From assembly GCA_003142185.1 (NCBI GenBank), contig PLOR01000102.1, positions 35,808 to 99,807 on the forward strand: DNA of 64,000 nucleotides, read 5' to 3'. Positions 24,036 through 32,996 of this stretch are shown one piece after another (the first letter of the stretch is position 1; every line of letters starts with the position of its first letter). Below the pieces are notes generated by a model that worked only from the letters and a program-made list of their open reading frames with translations, had not been told where the DNA came from and ran no database searches. The DNA is from Bryobacterales bacterium (GTDB taxonomy: Bacteria > Acidobacteriota > Terriglobia > Bryobacterales > Bryobacteraceae). A program made the translations under genes and the position numbers.

Positions 24036-24432
24036 GTTGCTTTAGCCGCTCGAGGACCGCCTGCGTAGCGCTTTCCAGCCGACACTGCCAGACGACCACC
24101 ACCGACCATCCCGCTGCCTTCAGGTCGGCGCGGTTCTTCCGGTCCCGGCGGATGTTTCCGTCTATCTTTGCCTGCCAGAATTGGACGTTCGTAGCAGGCC
24201 GCCTTCCGCGCGCACAGGAATGCCCGTGCCAGAAGCACCCATGCACGAAGACTGCGATGCGGAATCGCGGGAGCACTATGTCGGGCTTACCGGGGAGCGC
24301 CTTAGCGTGGAGCCGAAAGCGGAAACCGGCAGCGAACAATTGGCGTCGCACGTAAAGTTCGGGCATGGTGTCGGTACCCCGAACCGCCGCCATCATTCGC
24401 GACCGTTGTTCGGAACTGACCCTGTCGGTCAT
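24013..24432 (-). CDS. vsr: Very short patch repair (Vsr) endonuclease
   Basis: 139 residues, the usual length. Family signature is clear: SSEQRSRMMAAVRGTDTMPE at the start, the catalytic Asp in GKPDIVLP, the zinc and active-site segment FVHGCFWHGHSC, and RRDRKNRADL then GWSVVVVWQC. Vsr nicks T:G mismatches formed by deamination of 5-methylcytosine and is normally paired with a Dcm-type enzyme. In loci with a MORC-like ATPase it may instead serve as the cleaving subunit. Convergent with the methyltransferase gene and overlapping it by 23 bp. Confidence 0.93.
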   Translation of the reverse strand: MTDRVSSEQRSRMMAAVRGTDTMPELYVRRQLFAAGFRFRLHAKALPGKPDIVLPRFRIAVFVHGCFWHGHSCARGRRPATNVQFWQAKIDGNIRRDRKNRADLKAAGWSVVVVWQCRLESATQAVLERLKQLSAAQTE

Positions 24433-25142
24433 ACCATTAACAATACTCCGGTCATTCCCGCCGGGGCATCAGAAGTGCGGTTCACGGATCGGTTGCACTC
24501 GTAAGGATGATTCTGGTTCGAGTCTACGGCCGATCATCGTGAGGAGCGCGTCCTTAGTTATAGTTAGCTGCGGCTGCTCAGGCGCATGTATGCGGAGTCT
24601 CACTGGATGTTCGACCCGCCTTGGTGAACCCAATGAAACCCGTGGACGCTAGATTCTGTATTTTCAATCTACGGTCGATTTCCCAAGCTGGACGTCGTGG
24701 GTAGTATTGTCGAGATGTAGACTGACTGGTGGTCAGCCGCCGGTTCTCCGCCGATTTCGTTCTGGCAATGCTGGTGTGCGCCGATGGTGTGCTAGGCCCC
24801 GAGGCAGCCCCCGCTGGCTTGGTTCCCCACAGCTTGACCGGATAGCTCCCCATAAACGTGCCAGCATCTTGGGGACGTCCGACAATTCGCAAGCTCGCGG
24901 GGCCTTGCCAGCGCATCGTTGAAGGCGCGCACCCAATATTCCGCCATATCGCTAGCGGTGCGCGCGTCGCGCAGTGTTGGCCTTTGGGCGCGCCCGCGCC
25001 ACCGGGTGGTGGCATTGGCCGGGGTCGTCGCCGCCGGCGCAACGTGGGCGAACCTGGCGCGACGAGAGGCAACGGGAATGGCGTTCGTGGTCGGTTTGGG
25101 AGTTGGCTTGGCCACGACTCGGACCAGCGGTCTAGAAACCGC
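24433..25142. other. 710-bp interval without a convincing gene
   Basis: Several open frames exist on both strands, but all are alanine/arginine-rich shadows without ribosome sites. A minus-strand frame around 24792-25000 (DMAEYWVRAFNDALARP) could be a remnant but cannot be assigned. It may be the junction between the R-M-like locus and the next mobile element. Confidence 0.4.
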
Positions 25143-25493
25143 CTATTGGCGCGCTTGAGCCGAGGCTGTCAGCCGGCGCCGCCACTCCTCCCGCGCCTCT
25201 CGAAGCTGCACCAGGAACGCCTCCCGCGGCTCTTTCCCCATGTTCGCTCGCGGGCTGCACATAAATGCTGCGGCTTGGCCGAAGCGCACGAGTGCCACGC
25301 GATCCATCGCCTCAAGGCGGCTACGGAGCGCGCGGAGGTCAAGTGCGGACTCACTCGCGAAGGAATACACGATCGGCCTTCCGGACTCTATTGTCGCGCG
25401 AGTCGCTACCGCCCCGGCGCGCCCGATTTCATGTCTGGCCTGCCGTCGTGATCGAAACTGAAGCCCTGAGCCCGAAGGTCGGCAACTAACCAC
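25143..25493 (-). CDS. Hypothetical small protein of the mobile element
   Basis: Up to 116 residues; the true start is uncertain because the first 30 residues overlap the gene ending at 25406. The part from LDLRALRSRLEAMDRVALV through FGQAAAFMC to FLVQLREAREEWRRRL is a coherent helical sequence, of a type common among small proteins of acidobacterial mobile elements. No function can be given. Confidence 0.45.
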   Translation of the reverse strand: MVSCRPSGSGLQFRSRRQARHEIGRAGAVATRATIESGRPIVYSFASESALDLRALRSRLEAMDRVALVRFGQAAAFMCSPRANMGKEPREAFLVQLREAREEWRRRLTASAQARQ

Positions 25494-25579
25494 GCCGGCA
25501 GGGGGGCCTTACCCGGCTCCTGGTCGGTCGAGAACCGCCGCTCCAGGGCTTCCAATCGTCGCTGTAATTGGGTCCGCAT
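25406..25579 (-). CDS. Hypothetical short protein
   Basis: 57 residues from the ATG at 25579 (MRTQLQRRLEALERRF, then PLPAWLVADLRAQGF). It has an N-terminal coiled-coil-like helix and a short C-terminal tail. It overlaps the 5' part of the next minus-strand frame. It looks like a small phage-type or element-encoded protein; unassigned. Confidence 0.4.
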   Translation of the reverse strand: MRTQLQRRLEALERRFSTDQEPGKAPLPAWLVADLRAQGFSFDHDGRPDMKSGAPGR

Positions 25580-25993
25580 TTCAGCTTCTCGATCTCCAGT
25601 GTAGCGCCCTGATGTAAGGGAAACCTCACTGACGCGGTGGGCTGAGCCTTCTACCAGGCCTTCTTTCGGCGCAACGCGGCGCTTGTTGCCGCCAAAACAC
25701 CGAGGCATCGGCTAGGCCAAGATGCCGGCAGCCCCGGCCATGGGGCTCATTGGCGGAAGCACGACGCGCGCAAGTATGGAAGCGAGCACTTCCCGGGAGC
25801 TTGCGATCAAGCGGAAGACCCACGCTGGCGGCAGGCCCCGCAAGCAAGCTGAATAAGCCCCTCCACACGATTTGCGAATCGCTAAAATAGGTGTTCTAAA
25901 AACGAAAAGCCCGGCGAGATGGCCGGGGCTTCTCGATGCGGACGTTAAGCACCCTCATCGTAAGCCCTTGCCCCCGCGTGCCGCAAGAGAGCG
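25580..25993. other. Intergenic with an imperfect hairpin
   Basis: 414 bases. A GC-rich imperfect hairpin (AAGCCCGGC with GCCGGGGCTT) lies at about 25907-25931; read on the minus strand it is followed by TTTTCGTTTTT, so it could end minus-strand transcription, although no minus-strand gene lies just upstream. A plus-strand frame ending at about 25855 codes a basic tail (GGRPRKQAE) that may be a remnant. Confidence 0.35.
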
Positions 25994-27508
25994 ATGGAGT
26001 ATCCCAAAGAGTTCGATAAAATCGCGCGCGCCAAGATCGTAGCGGCGGAAATACTAGCCAGCCGCGAGATGTATGGGGCTTGGCTTCCCGCACAATCAGA
26101 CGTGCCCCTCGCTGGCACCAATTACCGTCTTGGGACCACCCGATTCTTCCAGTACATCATGAGCATCTTCGCAGCGTTCGCTAACGAAGCCTGTGTTCTC
26201 GGACGGGTGGGAGTCTGGCCGGCGGATCGAATCGACAGGGAGGCTAGGGAGTTCCTACGGTTGATTGCCATCGAGGCAGAGGCCAAATATTCTGAACGGG
26301 CGGATCTACACATTCCCAATATGACCGACAAAATGGGAAAGATTGATCGGCCCGTCATGGAGCACCTCGAAACTTACCCGGAGTGGCAGCATTTTCAGAG
26401 AGATCTGCTGGAAGTGGCCAAAGCACACTCACGAGCGGGAAATTTGGGGGCACTGGCAAGAGACATGGCGACGCTAGCGCATGTGGCTGGGTCGGCTAAA
26501 GTAAGCCCTGCCGCGCCACCATCTGCGCCGTCGAAGGACTCCCGCTCTGGTCCGGCGTCCGACGGCGGGCCGCAGGCTGCTCAGGAACCAGGCTCCTCGA
26601 ACCAGGCAAACTCTCGGGAGGGACCGCATGCCGAGAGCAAATTGAAATCCGCGGGGCGACCGAAGCTCCCCGCCGAGGCATTACAGAACATTATTGATGC
26701 GGAGAAGGCCGCGACGGAAGAGTTAGACAAAGCCCTTGCTGATTACCTTCCCAGCAATCCGAAGTTCGTTTATCAGCCTGTGGAAATCAATGCAGGCTGC
26801 TGGAAGGTGATCGAGCATCTCACGACTTTCGCCGCGGCGATCTTTAATGCCCAAGCGCGCGAGTATGTGAAACACTATCCTGCACTGGTCCTCGGCGGCG
26901 ATCTGCTTTCGGCCGAGGTTGGGCCGGAAGTTGTCAGAAGAACGAAACTGCGTTGGAACACATGGGAAGACGAAGTCGAACGGGCGTTGCTCACTCGGTG
27001 GAGTTTTGAGCACTACAGGGCGTACGCGGAAGAGGGCAATCAGCCCGGTTCGGAAGACCAAAAACTGCTAGAGCATTTTTTCAGGCGGCTCGATGAGGCC
27101 GTCGCTGATCGGACTAACTATTGGCAGGAGCAGGCGGAAGCCGGCGGCCACGAGTCACCGCCGAAGCCCGAACATACCGCGCGGACCATAGTTGGGGAAC
27201 CGAGCTCGGTGGCAAGCGAACCGCCCGTTGCATCAGAGGGAGCCGCCGACGCCGGAAGCGCGGCGGAGCGCACCGCCACACCACCTGCCACGGTGTCGTA
27301 CCCAAAGCGCGCGGCTTGGCTCCAGGACGAGCTCGCGTTCCGGGAGTGGAGTATCCACGATCTGCGGGGACAGGGCGGCCCGGATTGGAAGACATCGCGG
27401 AAGATACTGGATGGTCTGTCAGTAACCCGGGTCGTGCTTGAGAAGACCGCGGCTGCCCTGTCCAAGAAAAAAGGGCGCGTGCGTCTCACTGACATTCCGC
27501 AGGAATAG
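25994..27508 (+). CDS. Element-encoded hypothetical protein with C-terminal HTH-like domain
   Basis: 504 residues. The N-terminal third is helical with aromatic positions (FFQYIMSIFAAFANE). A proline/serine-rich linker spans about 170-220, and a second helical domain about 225-370 (WKVIEHLTTFAAAIF). After another disordered stretch comes a compact C-terminal domain of about 70 residues, from YPKRAAWLQDEL through WSIHDLRGQGGPDWKTSRKI to LDGLSV and RLTDIP. That last domain recurs at the C terminus of otherwise unrelated acidobacterial proteins and has the look of an XRE-type helix-turn-helix. First gene of the plus-strand element. Function unknown. Confidence 0.7.
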   Translation: MEYPKEFDKIARAKIVAAEILASREMYGAWLPAQSDVPLAGTNYRLGTTRFFQYIMSIFAAFANEACVLGRVGVWPADRIDREAREFLRLIAIEAEAKYSERADLHIPNMTDKMGKIDRPVMEHLETYPEWQHFQRDLLEVAKAHSRAGNLGALARDMATLAHVAGSAKVSPAAPPSAPSKDSRSGPASDGGPQAAQEPGSSNQANSREGPHAESKLKSAGRPKLPAEALQNIIDAEKAATEELDKALADYLPSNPKFVYQPVEINAGCWKVIEHLTTFAAAIFNAQAREYVKHYPALVLGGDLLSAEVGPEVVRRTKLRWNTWEDEVERALLTRWSFEHYRAYAEEGNQPGSEDQKLLEHFFRRLDEAVADRTNYWQEQAEAGGHESPPKPEHTARTIVGEPSSVASEPPVASEGAADAGSAAERTATPPATVSYPKRAAWLQDELAFREWSIHDLRGQGGPDWKTSRKILDGLSVTRVVLEKTAAALSKKKGRVRLTDIPQE

Positions 27509-27540
27509 GGCGACCCAGATCGCAGCCTGACCTTCCAAAA

Positions 27541-27571
27541 ATGGGAAATTTGGGAATCCCACAAATCCCAT
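27541..27571. promoter_or_regulatory. Nested four-half-site dyad (TGGGA/TCCCA)
   Basis: Two TGGGA boxes (27542-27546, 27551-27555) and two TCCCA boxes (27557-27561, 27566-27570) are exactly symmetrical about position 27556. It sits between the gene ending at 27508 and the AlpA-like HTH start at 27626. Such a quadruple site could be an operator for that regulator, an excisionase site or part of a replication origin for the primase module. Confidence 0.5.
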
Positions 27572-27625
27572 TCAAGTCGGCGCAAGATACTCTTGGGCAC
27601 TGAATCAGCGACCCGAGAGCAGCCG

Positions 27626-27844
27626 ATGAGCAACGAGAAAATCTCTTTCACTGAAGTCGAAGTTGAAGCACTGACCGGCCTGAGGGTGAAAACGCTTCAG
27701 CGCTGGCGGTATCTCAATCAAGGCCCGCGGTTCGTGCGGTTGGGGCGATGCGTCCGGTATCCAGCCGCGGACCTGCGCCACTGGATCGACAGCCAAGCGG
27801 GTGGAGGCGAACGGCCTGCCGCAACCGGGGTTGCGCGGCAGTGA
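27626..27844 (+). CDS. AlpA/excisionase-like HTH protein
   Basis: 72 residues from the ATG at 27626 (an upstream in-frame start would add 11). A single winged HTH: SFTEVEVEALTGLRVKTLQR, then WRYLNQGPRFVRLGRCVRYPAADLRHWI, the standard AlpA/Xis pattern with the arginine-rich wing. These proteins act as excisionases or regulators of integrase and replication genes in P4-like elements. The stop overlaps the next gene by four bases (GTGA). Confidence 0.85.
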   Translation: MSNEKISFTEVEVEALTGLRVKTLQRWRYLNQGPRFVRLGRCVRYPAADLRHWIDSQAGGGERPAATGVARQ

Positions 27845-28266
27845 AACCCCAATACGGAGCTATCGACCGGATTGAATCGTGCGACGGAAGGATGCGCGCA
27901 ACGGCGGCTGTGGTTCCGCTCCAGAAGGCGATCCATGAGCCCGAGGAAATGCTGCTTGTCGAGCATCTGACCACCGCCCTCGTGGAGAAGATTATGGGCT
28001 GGGGCATCGCGCCAGAGCGCTTTCTGATGGGTAATCGCCGATGGATTCCCCGCTGGCGTTTTCGGCCCATCGAGAACCTTGACGATGCGTTCCAGCTTCT
28101 GGAGAAGGCCGCGCCGCAGGAATACAGTATCTGCGGTGACGACAAAGGAAGTATCCACGTCAGGGTCAGAATCGGTGGCACTGCGGGCGAAGCGCGCGGA
28201 ACCGCCAAACCGCTTACTATCACCTGCGCGATAGCGCGCGCCGTCGGAATTGAGGTCAAGTCATGA
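27841..28266 (+). CDS. Phage ABA-sandwich-like protein
   Basis: 141 residues from a GTG at 27841 that overlaps the TGA of the HTH gene; the stop overlaps the next ATG. It shows VEKIMGWGI, a Trp-rich short segment (RRWIPRWRF), IENLDDAFQLLEKA and a C-terminal ITCAIARAVGIE. This matches the layout of phage ABA-sandwich proteins (VMGW motif, W-x-P region, AW-x-V-E helix, final ALxA helix). The function of that family is unknown, but it marks phage-derived replication regions. Confidence 0.6.
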   Translation: MKPQYGAIDRIESCDGRMRATAAVVPLQKAIHEPEEMLLVEHLTTALVEKIMGWGIAPERFLMGNRRWIPRWRFRPIENLDDAFQLLEKAAPQEYSICGDDKGSIHVRVRIGGTAGEARGTAKPLTITCAIARAVGIEVKS

Positions 28267-29993
28267 CCGCCACGCCGGCCAACGCCAATATCGCGGCCCT
28301 CTTTCTCAAGGCCCTGTTTGCCGGCAAGCCGGACGAACTGCACCTCTTACTCTGGACGCTTCCGGAGAAGCGATCACACTGGTTCCAAAACGTCGAAAGC
28401 GCGATTCAGTTTGCCGCGTCGCTGCGCGAGCGGGATCTCTACGTCGGCGTAGGACTCTCCCGTCAGGACTATTGCTCCACTCGTCGCTGCCCTTCAAGCG
28501 AAGTGGTCGGTATCGTCGGCTTGTGGGCCGACCTCGACCTGAAGTCAGAAGCCCATCCAAAGGCGGCGCTGCCGGCAACCGTCGAGGATGCGATGAAGAT
28601 CCTGCCGGACGAGTTTCCGCCCACATTCGTCGTCCGAACCGGAAACGGCGCGCATGCGTGGTGGCTTTTTCGGGAACCGCTGATCTTCGAGTCAGACGAG
28701 GACCGCCGCAATGCCGGCGCGCTTGCGCTCCGCTGGCAGTCGCTGCTCCGTCTGAATGCCGCTGCCCACGGTTGGGCGTTTGATCGTCTCGCCGACCTCG
28801 CCCGAGTTCTGCGCGTGCCGGGAACGAAGAACTGCAAGGACCCGGCGAATCCAAAGCCGGTCGAAATCCAGAGCCAAACCGACCGCCGGTACAATCCCAG
28901 CGACATGGCGGAATTCCTCGAAGCCAACGGCGTGCCCAACGCCGAAGAGCAGGAGCGCGTCACGCAGGGATGGAAGGAGAAGGTCGCCGACAAGCCACTT
29001 TCCGTTAACCCGAATGCGACCGTGCCTGAGGAACTTCTCAATCGACACTTGGCCGCCGACCCGCGCTTCAAGAAGACTTGGCTGCGCCAGCGCGAGGACC
29101 TCAAAGACCAGTCCCAGTCCGGTTATGACATGGCCCTCGCCAATTTTGGCATCGAAACGGGTCTGTCCGAACAACAGGTCATAGACCTGATGATTCACCA
29201 CCGGAGAATCCACGGCAAGCAACAACGAACGCGCCTCGACTACTTCCAGCGGACCATTTCAAAAGCATCCAAGCGAAACGAAAACCCCGCCACCGCCAAA
29301 TCCTTTGAGGTTCCCGCTGTGGAGCCTGGTCATCCATTGGCACAAACGAGGCCAGACTCTCCAACCGCGCGGGCACTCATGTGTGAGCAGATCTCAAACG
29401 CAATCGGCGTTCGCGTGCTCCGAATCGTAAAGATCGACGGTCAGGAACCGACCTACCGGCTGGAACTGGAAGCCACCAAAATCGGTTTCCCCAGCGTTGA
29501 CAAACTTGTCGGGCAGCAGAGTTTCCGGATGAAGATCGCGAGTGCGGTTGATCATTTGGTCCCGAGAATTCCGCCAAAGCTCTGGGATCGCATTGCCCAG
29601 ATGATCCTGAATGCCTTGACGGTCGAAGATGGCGGCGATGAAGCAAATCTCGTGGGCGCCGCGAAGCTCTACGTCGAACGTTATCTGGCCGAAACGCCGT
29701 TCATTGACGCAGAGGAAGATCATCCCTATCAGACCCGCTCCAAGCCGACAGTCTACGAAGGCCAGGTCGCGATTTGCTCGCACGACCTGCAACAACACAT
29801 CAACAAGGCGTGGGGAGAGAATCGCCCGATCAAAGAGGTTACTGCGATGCTTTCGGCCCTCGGCGCATCGAGCACCAGGCTCAAGCGGACGCGTTTGCGG
29901 GACCAAAGCCGGTGGCTGCTGCCATCAGGTGAGTTCGCTCCCGGCGCGAACGGCGGAGCCAGCGAGGAGACGTGCGATGCCAGACCATCCTGA
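28263..29993 (+). CDS. PrimPol-type (archaeo-eukaryotic) primase
   Basis: 576 residues. The N-terminal domain carries the archaeo-eukaryotic primase pattern: LWADLDLK (about 88-95, the two catalytic Asp), RTGNGAHAWWLFREP (about 125-139) with the conserved His, and DLARVLRVPGTKNCK (about 177-191) with the nucleotide-binding Arg/Lys. The C-terminal half is less conserved and may carry DNA-binding or helicase-loading functions. It overlaps its upstream neighbour by four bases and the helicase gene by 17 bases, forming one operon. It likely primes replication of the element after excision. Confidence 0.8.
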   Translation: MTATPANANIAALFLKALFAGKPDELHLLLWTLPEKRSHWFQNVESAIQFAASLRERDLYVGVGLSRQDYCSTRRCPSSEVVGIVGLWADLDLKSEAHPKAALPATVEDAMKILPDEFPPTFVVRTGNGAHAWWLFREPLIFESDEDRRNAGALALRWQSLLRLNAAAHGWAFDRLADLARVLRVPGTKNCKDPANPKPVEIQSQTDRRYNPSDMAEFLEANGVPNAEEQERVTQGWKEKVADKPLSVNPNATVPEELLNRHLAADPRFKKTWLRQREDLKDQSQSGYDMALANFGIETGLSEQQVIDLMIHHRRIHGKQQRTRLDYFQRTISKASKRNENPATAKSFEVPAVEPGHPLAQTRPDSPTARALMCEQISNAIGVRVLRIVKIDGQEPTYRLELEATKIGFPSVDKLVGQQSFRMKIASAVDHLVPRIPPKLWDRIAQMILNALTVEDGGDEANLVGAAKLYVERYLAETPFIDAEEDHPYQTRSKPTVYEGQVAICSHDLQQHINKAWGENRPIKEVTAMLSALGASSTRLKRTRLRDQSRWLLPSGEFAPGANGGASEETCDARPS

Positions 29994-31644
29994 CATTGAA
30001 GAAGCTCTCAGTGCAATTGGCGAGCGGGACCACTCCATTACGGCCGAGTACCGCATCTTCGGACCGCCGGGCACCGGGAAGACCACCAACTTAACTCGGC
30101 AGATCCGCCGCGCCGTCAAGCGGTTCGGCAAGGACTCCGTGCTGGTGACGAGCTTCTCGCGCGCGGCAGCCGCCGAACTCGCTGGGCAAGATCTCCCAGT
30201 CAGTCCCGACCGCGTTGGAACGCTGCACTCGCACTGCTGGCACGCACTGGGCCGTCCCGAAATCGCTGAAGTTCACGTGGAGGAATGGAACCGGGAGAAC
30301 CCCCATCTGCGGATCACGCCCGCAAAGAAGGACCGAAAACTGGACGGGGAAGAAGCCGACGAGGACCTCGTCGACGACGTGCGAGGCGGCGACTACTGGC
30401 TCGGTGAGTTGAATCGGTCCCGGGGAATGATGCGGTCCATGGAACTTTGGCCGGCAGCGCTTCGAGAATTCGCCGCCAAGTGGGGCCGCTACAAGGCTTC
30501 GCGGCGGGTAATGGACTTCTGTGACCTGATCGAGGCGGCAGTGCGGGAGATCCGCATCGCGCCGAAGAGGCCGGACGTGGTCTTCGCCGACGAGGCGCAG
30601 GACCTCAACCCGATGCAGTTGGGCTTGGTGCGCAGGTGGGGTGAGAACGCGCAGTACTTCATCATCGCGGCCGACGACGACCAGACCATCTACTCCTGGT
30701 GCGGCGCGACGCCGGATGCGGTGTTGGACCCCGAAATCCCCGAGGATCACAAAATCATCCTGAAGGAGAGTCACCGCGTGCCGCGCCACGTGCATGCCCG
30801 CGCGAACCGGTTGATCCATCAAGTCACGCGCAGGCAGGAGAAGGTCTACGATCCGCGGCCTGAAGACGGGATGTGCGTGGACATCTCGCGCGGCGGCTAC
30901 AAATCGCCCGAGTACTGGATTCTCAAGACGATCATGCAGCACCTTGAGAACGGACAGAAGGTGATGCTGCTGGCGTCGTGCTCCTATATGCTGCATCCGG
31001 TAATCGCGGTACTGCGGCAATGGGGAATCCCTTTTCACAACCCGTACAGGAAATCCGCCGGCTTCTGGAATCCACTGCGACGTGGACGAAAAGGGTCTTC
31101 GACGAACCGGATTCTGTCCCTGCTTGGGGATCATCCATGGACGCACGCCGACCTCAAGCTGTGGGCCGAGTGGCTCAACCCAAAAGGCAATCTGCGCACG
31201 GGAGCCAGAGAGCTAATCGACGCATCCGACGATTCCCTCCCGGTGACCATGGAGCGGCTCGGCGAATTGTTTGAGGCGGCCGCGCTCGAATCTCTTCTGG
31301 CAGCGTCCGGCGACCCCAAGCAATTGCTCCAGTGGTGGGCCCGGCGCGTCGCGCCGGCATTCCATGCGCGTGTGCAGTTTCCGGTCGCTGCGGCGCTGGC
31401 CGGCGGACCAGGCGCGCTGGAGGAATCGCCGCGCATAATCGTCGGAACCATCCACTCGGTAAAGGGCGGCGAGGCGGATGTTGTCTTTCTCTTTCCGGAC
31501 GTTAGCCCAGCCGGTGACGCCGCTTACCAGAAGCACGGACCGCAAAGAGATTCGGTGATCCGGCTTTTCTACGTCGGCATGACGCGCGCCCGGCATACGC
31601 TGTACATCTGCCAGAGGGAATCTCCTCTGGCGGTCACGATTTGA
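29977..31644 (+). CDS. UvrD/Rep-like superfamily 1 helicase
   Basis: 555 residues from the ATG at 29977, with GAGGAG upstream (the longer frame opening at 29629 is a shadow of the primase gene). Motif I is GPPGTGKTT (29-37), then SFSRAAAAEL (Ia), FADEAQDLNPMQ (II, about 203), AADDDQTIYSWCGA (III), GTIHSVKGGEADVVF (V) and RLFYVGMTRARHTLYI (VI). It is a 3'-5' SF1A helicase, shorter than UvrD. Together with the primase it completes a compact replication module. It could also take part in defence, as some mobile UvrD-like helicases do. Confidence 0.9.
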   Translation: MPDHPDIEEALSAIGERDHSITAEYRIFGPPGTGKTTNLTRQIRRAVKRFGKDSVLVTSFSRAAAAELAGQDLPVSPDRVGTLHSHCWHALGRPEIAEVHVEEWNRENPHLRITPAKKDRKLDGEEADEDLVDDVRGGDYWLGELNRSRGMMRSMELWPAALREFAAKWGRYKASRRVMDFCDLIEAAVREIRIAPKRPDVVFADEAQDLNPMQLGLVRRWGENAQYFIIAADDDQTIYSWCGATPDAVLDPEIPEDHKIILKESHRVPRHVHARANRLIHQVTRRQEKVYDPRPEDGMCVDISRGGYKSPEYWILKTIMQHLENGQKVMLLASCSYMLHPVIAVLRQWGIPFHNPYRKSAGFWNPLRRGRKGSSTNRILSLLGDHPWTHADLKLWAEWLNPKGNLRTGARELIDASDDSLPVTMERLGELFEAAALESLLAASGDPKQLLQWWARRVAPAFHARVQFPVAAALAGGPGALEESPRIIVGTIHSVKGGEADVVFLFPDVSPAGDAAYQKHGPQRDSVIRLFYVGMTRARHTLYICQRESPLAVTI

Positions 31645-31676
31645 CCGTAAGTAATTGACACGATGAGACTTGCTTG

Positions 31677-32930
31677 ATGCTTCGAGACGACGGTAACCTT
31701 CAGGCGCTAACTGGAGGTTTGAAGTTGAAAATACGGATTCAGCATCCCGGTGTTCACGAGCGAACGGATCGCGGAGGTTCGTACTGGTATTTCCGCTACT
31801 GGGAAGACGTTCTGCAGGCGGATGGCACGACCAAGGCCATCCGGAAATTCCACACGGTCGGCCCGAGCAAGGGCGACACTAAGCTCTCGAAGAAGCAGGC
31901 GGATGTTGCGCGCGACAAATTCGTGGCGACGATCAACAGGCCCACCATTCAGGAGAAGGTCGTTGACGGACTGGCTCTGTTCAGTAAGATGGTCGAAAAA
32001 TACAGGGCGGCGCACGTTGAGGCGGAAGCCGCCGGGCGATTCCTGCTGGCGAAGCCGACGCGCGACAAGTACATCATCCACCTCGAGCAGCGCATCGTCC
32101 CACAGTGGGGCGACCGGCGTTTGTGCGAGATCAAACCCGATGAGGTTCAGCAGTGGCTGTTCAAAACCTGCGACTCCTGGCACATGATGAACGACCTGCG
32201 CGGCATCATGTCTGGCATCTACACCAAGGCCGAGGAGTGGGGCTACTGGCCCGAGGGACGGCGCAACCCGATTTCCCGCGTCAAGATTGGGGAGAAGTGG
32301 AGCGTGAGGCCCGAACGGATTCTGACGGAAGAGGAGACAGTGAAGGTGCTCGCGCTGCTGAGCGATCCGAACCTGCTGGTGCTGGAAACCGCAATCGCCA
32401 CCGGCGCGCGGATCTCCGAAATTCTGGGGCTCAAGTGGTGCCACGTGGATCTCCAGACTGGCATCCTACGCATCGCGCAGCGCTATTGGCGCGGTGACAT
32501 AGACGATCCGAAGTCGAAGACCAGCAAACGACCGCTCACGTTGGGATACCTGGGCGACCGCTACCGCGCGAAGGCTGCGGCGGATAACGCGAAAGCGGAC
32601 AACTGGGTCTTCGTCCGGACGGACGGCAGCGGCCTCCCGCTGTGGGATTCCGGCGTACGGCAAGCTCTAAAGCGGGCGGCGGTCGCCGAGGGCTGCGATT
32701 TCCCAGGTCTCGGCCCGCACTCCTTCCGACGCGCGAACATCACGTGGCGGCAGGAGGTGGGTGGGTCGAGCATTGAGGCGTCCAAGATCGCCGGCCACAG
32801 CACGGTCCGGATGACCGAGGAATACACGAAGATTCAACTCACCCGCCAGGAAGAACTCACGCGGCTGATCCAAGAGCGACTGGCCAGCGTCGGAGAGAAG
32901 CAGACGGCGGCAGTGCAGGTAGTGCAGTAG
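31677..32930 (+). CDS. Tyrosine integrase, probable tRNA-Ala-targeting
   Basis: 417 residues from the ATG at 31677; a TTG near 31725 behind GGAGG is a possible later start. An N-terminal arm-binding region, a SAM-like core-binding domain (about 100-200) and a catalytic domain with R in ATGARISEILGL, H-x-x-R in GPHSFRRANITW, H in AGHSTVRM and Tyr in EEYTKI. Size and layout are those of tRNA-targeting integrases. The 47-bp tRNA-Ala repeats at 35448 and 36301 are its most likely attachment sites, since both start in the anticodon loop, a known crossover point of this class. Confidence 0.92.
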   Translation: MLRDDGNLQALTGGLKLKIRIQHPGVHERTDRGGSYWYFRYWEDVLQADGTTKAIRKFHTVGPSKGDTKLSKKQADVARDKFVATINRPTIQEKVVDGLALFSKMVEKYRAAHVEAEAAGRFLLAKPTRDKYIIHLEQRIVPQWGDRRLCEIKPDEVQQWLFKTCDSWHMMNDLRGIMSGIYTKAEEWGYWPEGRRNPISRVKIGEKWSVRPERILTEEETVKVLALLSDPNLLVLETAIATGARISEILGLKWCHVDLQTGILRIAQRYWRGDIDDPKSKTSKRPLTLGYLGDRYRAKAAADNAKADNWVFVRTDGSGLPLWDSGVRQALKRAAVAEGCDFPGLGPHSFRRANITWRQEVGGSSIEASKIAGHSTVRMTEEYTKIQLTRQEELTRLIQERLASVGEKQTAAVQVVQ

Positions 32931-32957
32931 CCCAGTAGCCCAAGTAGCCCAGTAGCC
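32925..32957. repeat. Short tandem repeat after the integrase
   Basis: Four copies of an 8-bp unit, CAGTAGCC (third copy CAAGTAGCC), starting inside the integrase stop codon. The multiple TAG triplets back up the stop. It could be slippage or an arm-type binding site. Confidence 0.7.
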
Positions 32958-32996
32958 CCGCCGGAGGGCCAAGCACCATGCTAGAATCCATACGCC

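Noticed and set aside
24578..25115. Overlapping minus-strand frames of 107 and 164 residues
   Set aside because: Pro/Ala/Arg-rich composition, no ribosome site and no recognisable motif.
25907..25931. Rho-independent terminator
   Set aside because: The hairpin with U run reads on the minus strand, but there is no minus-strand gene immediately upstream of it; kept only as a note in the intergenic entry.
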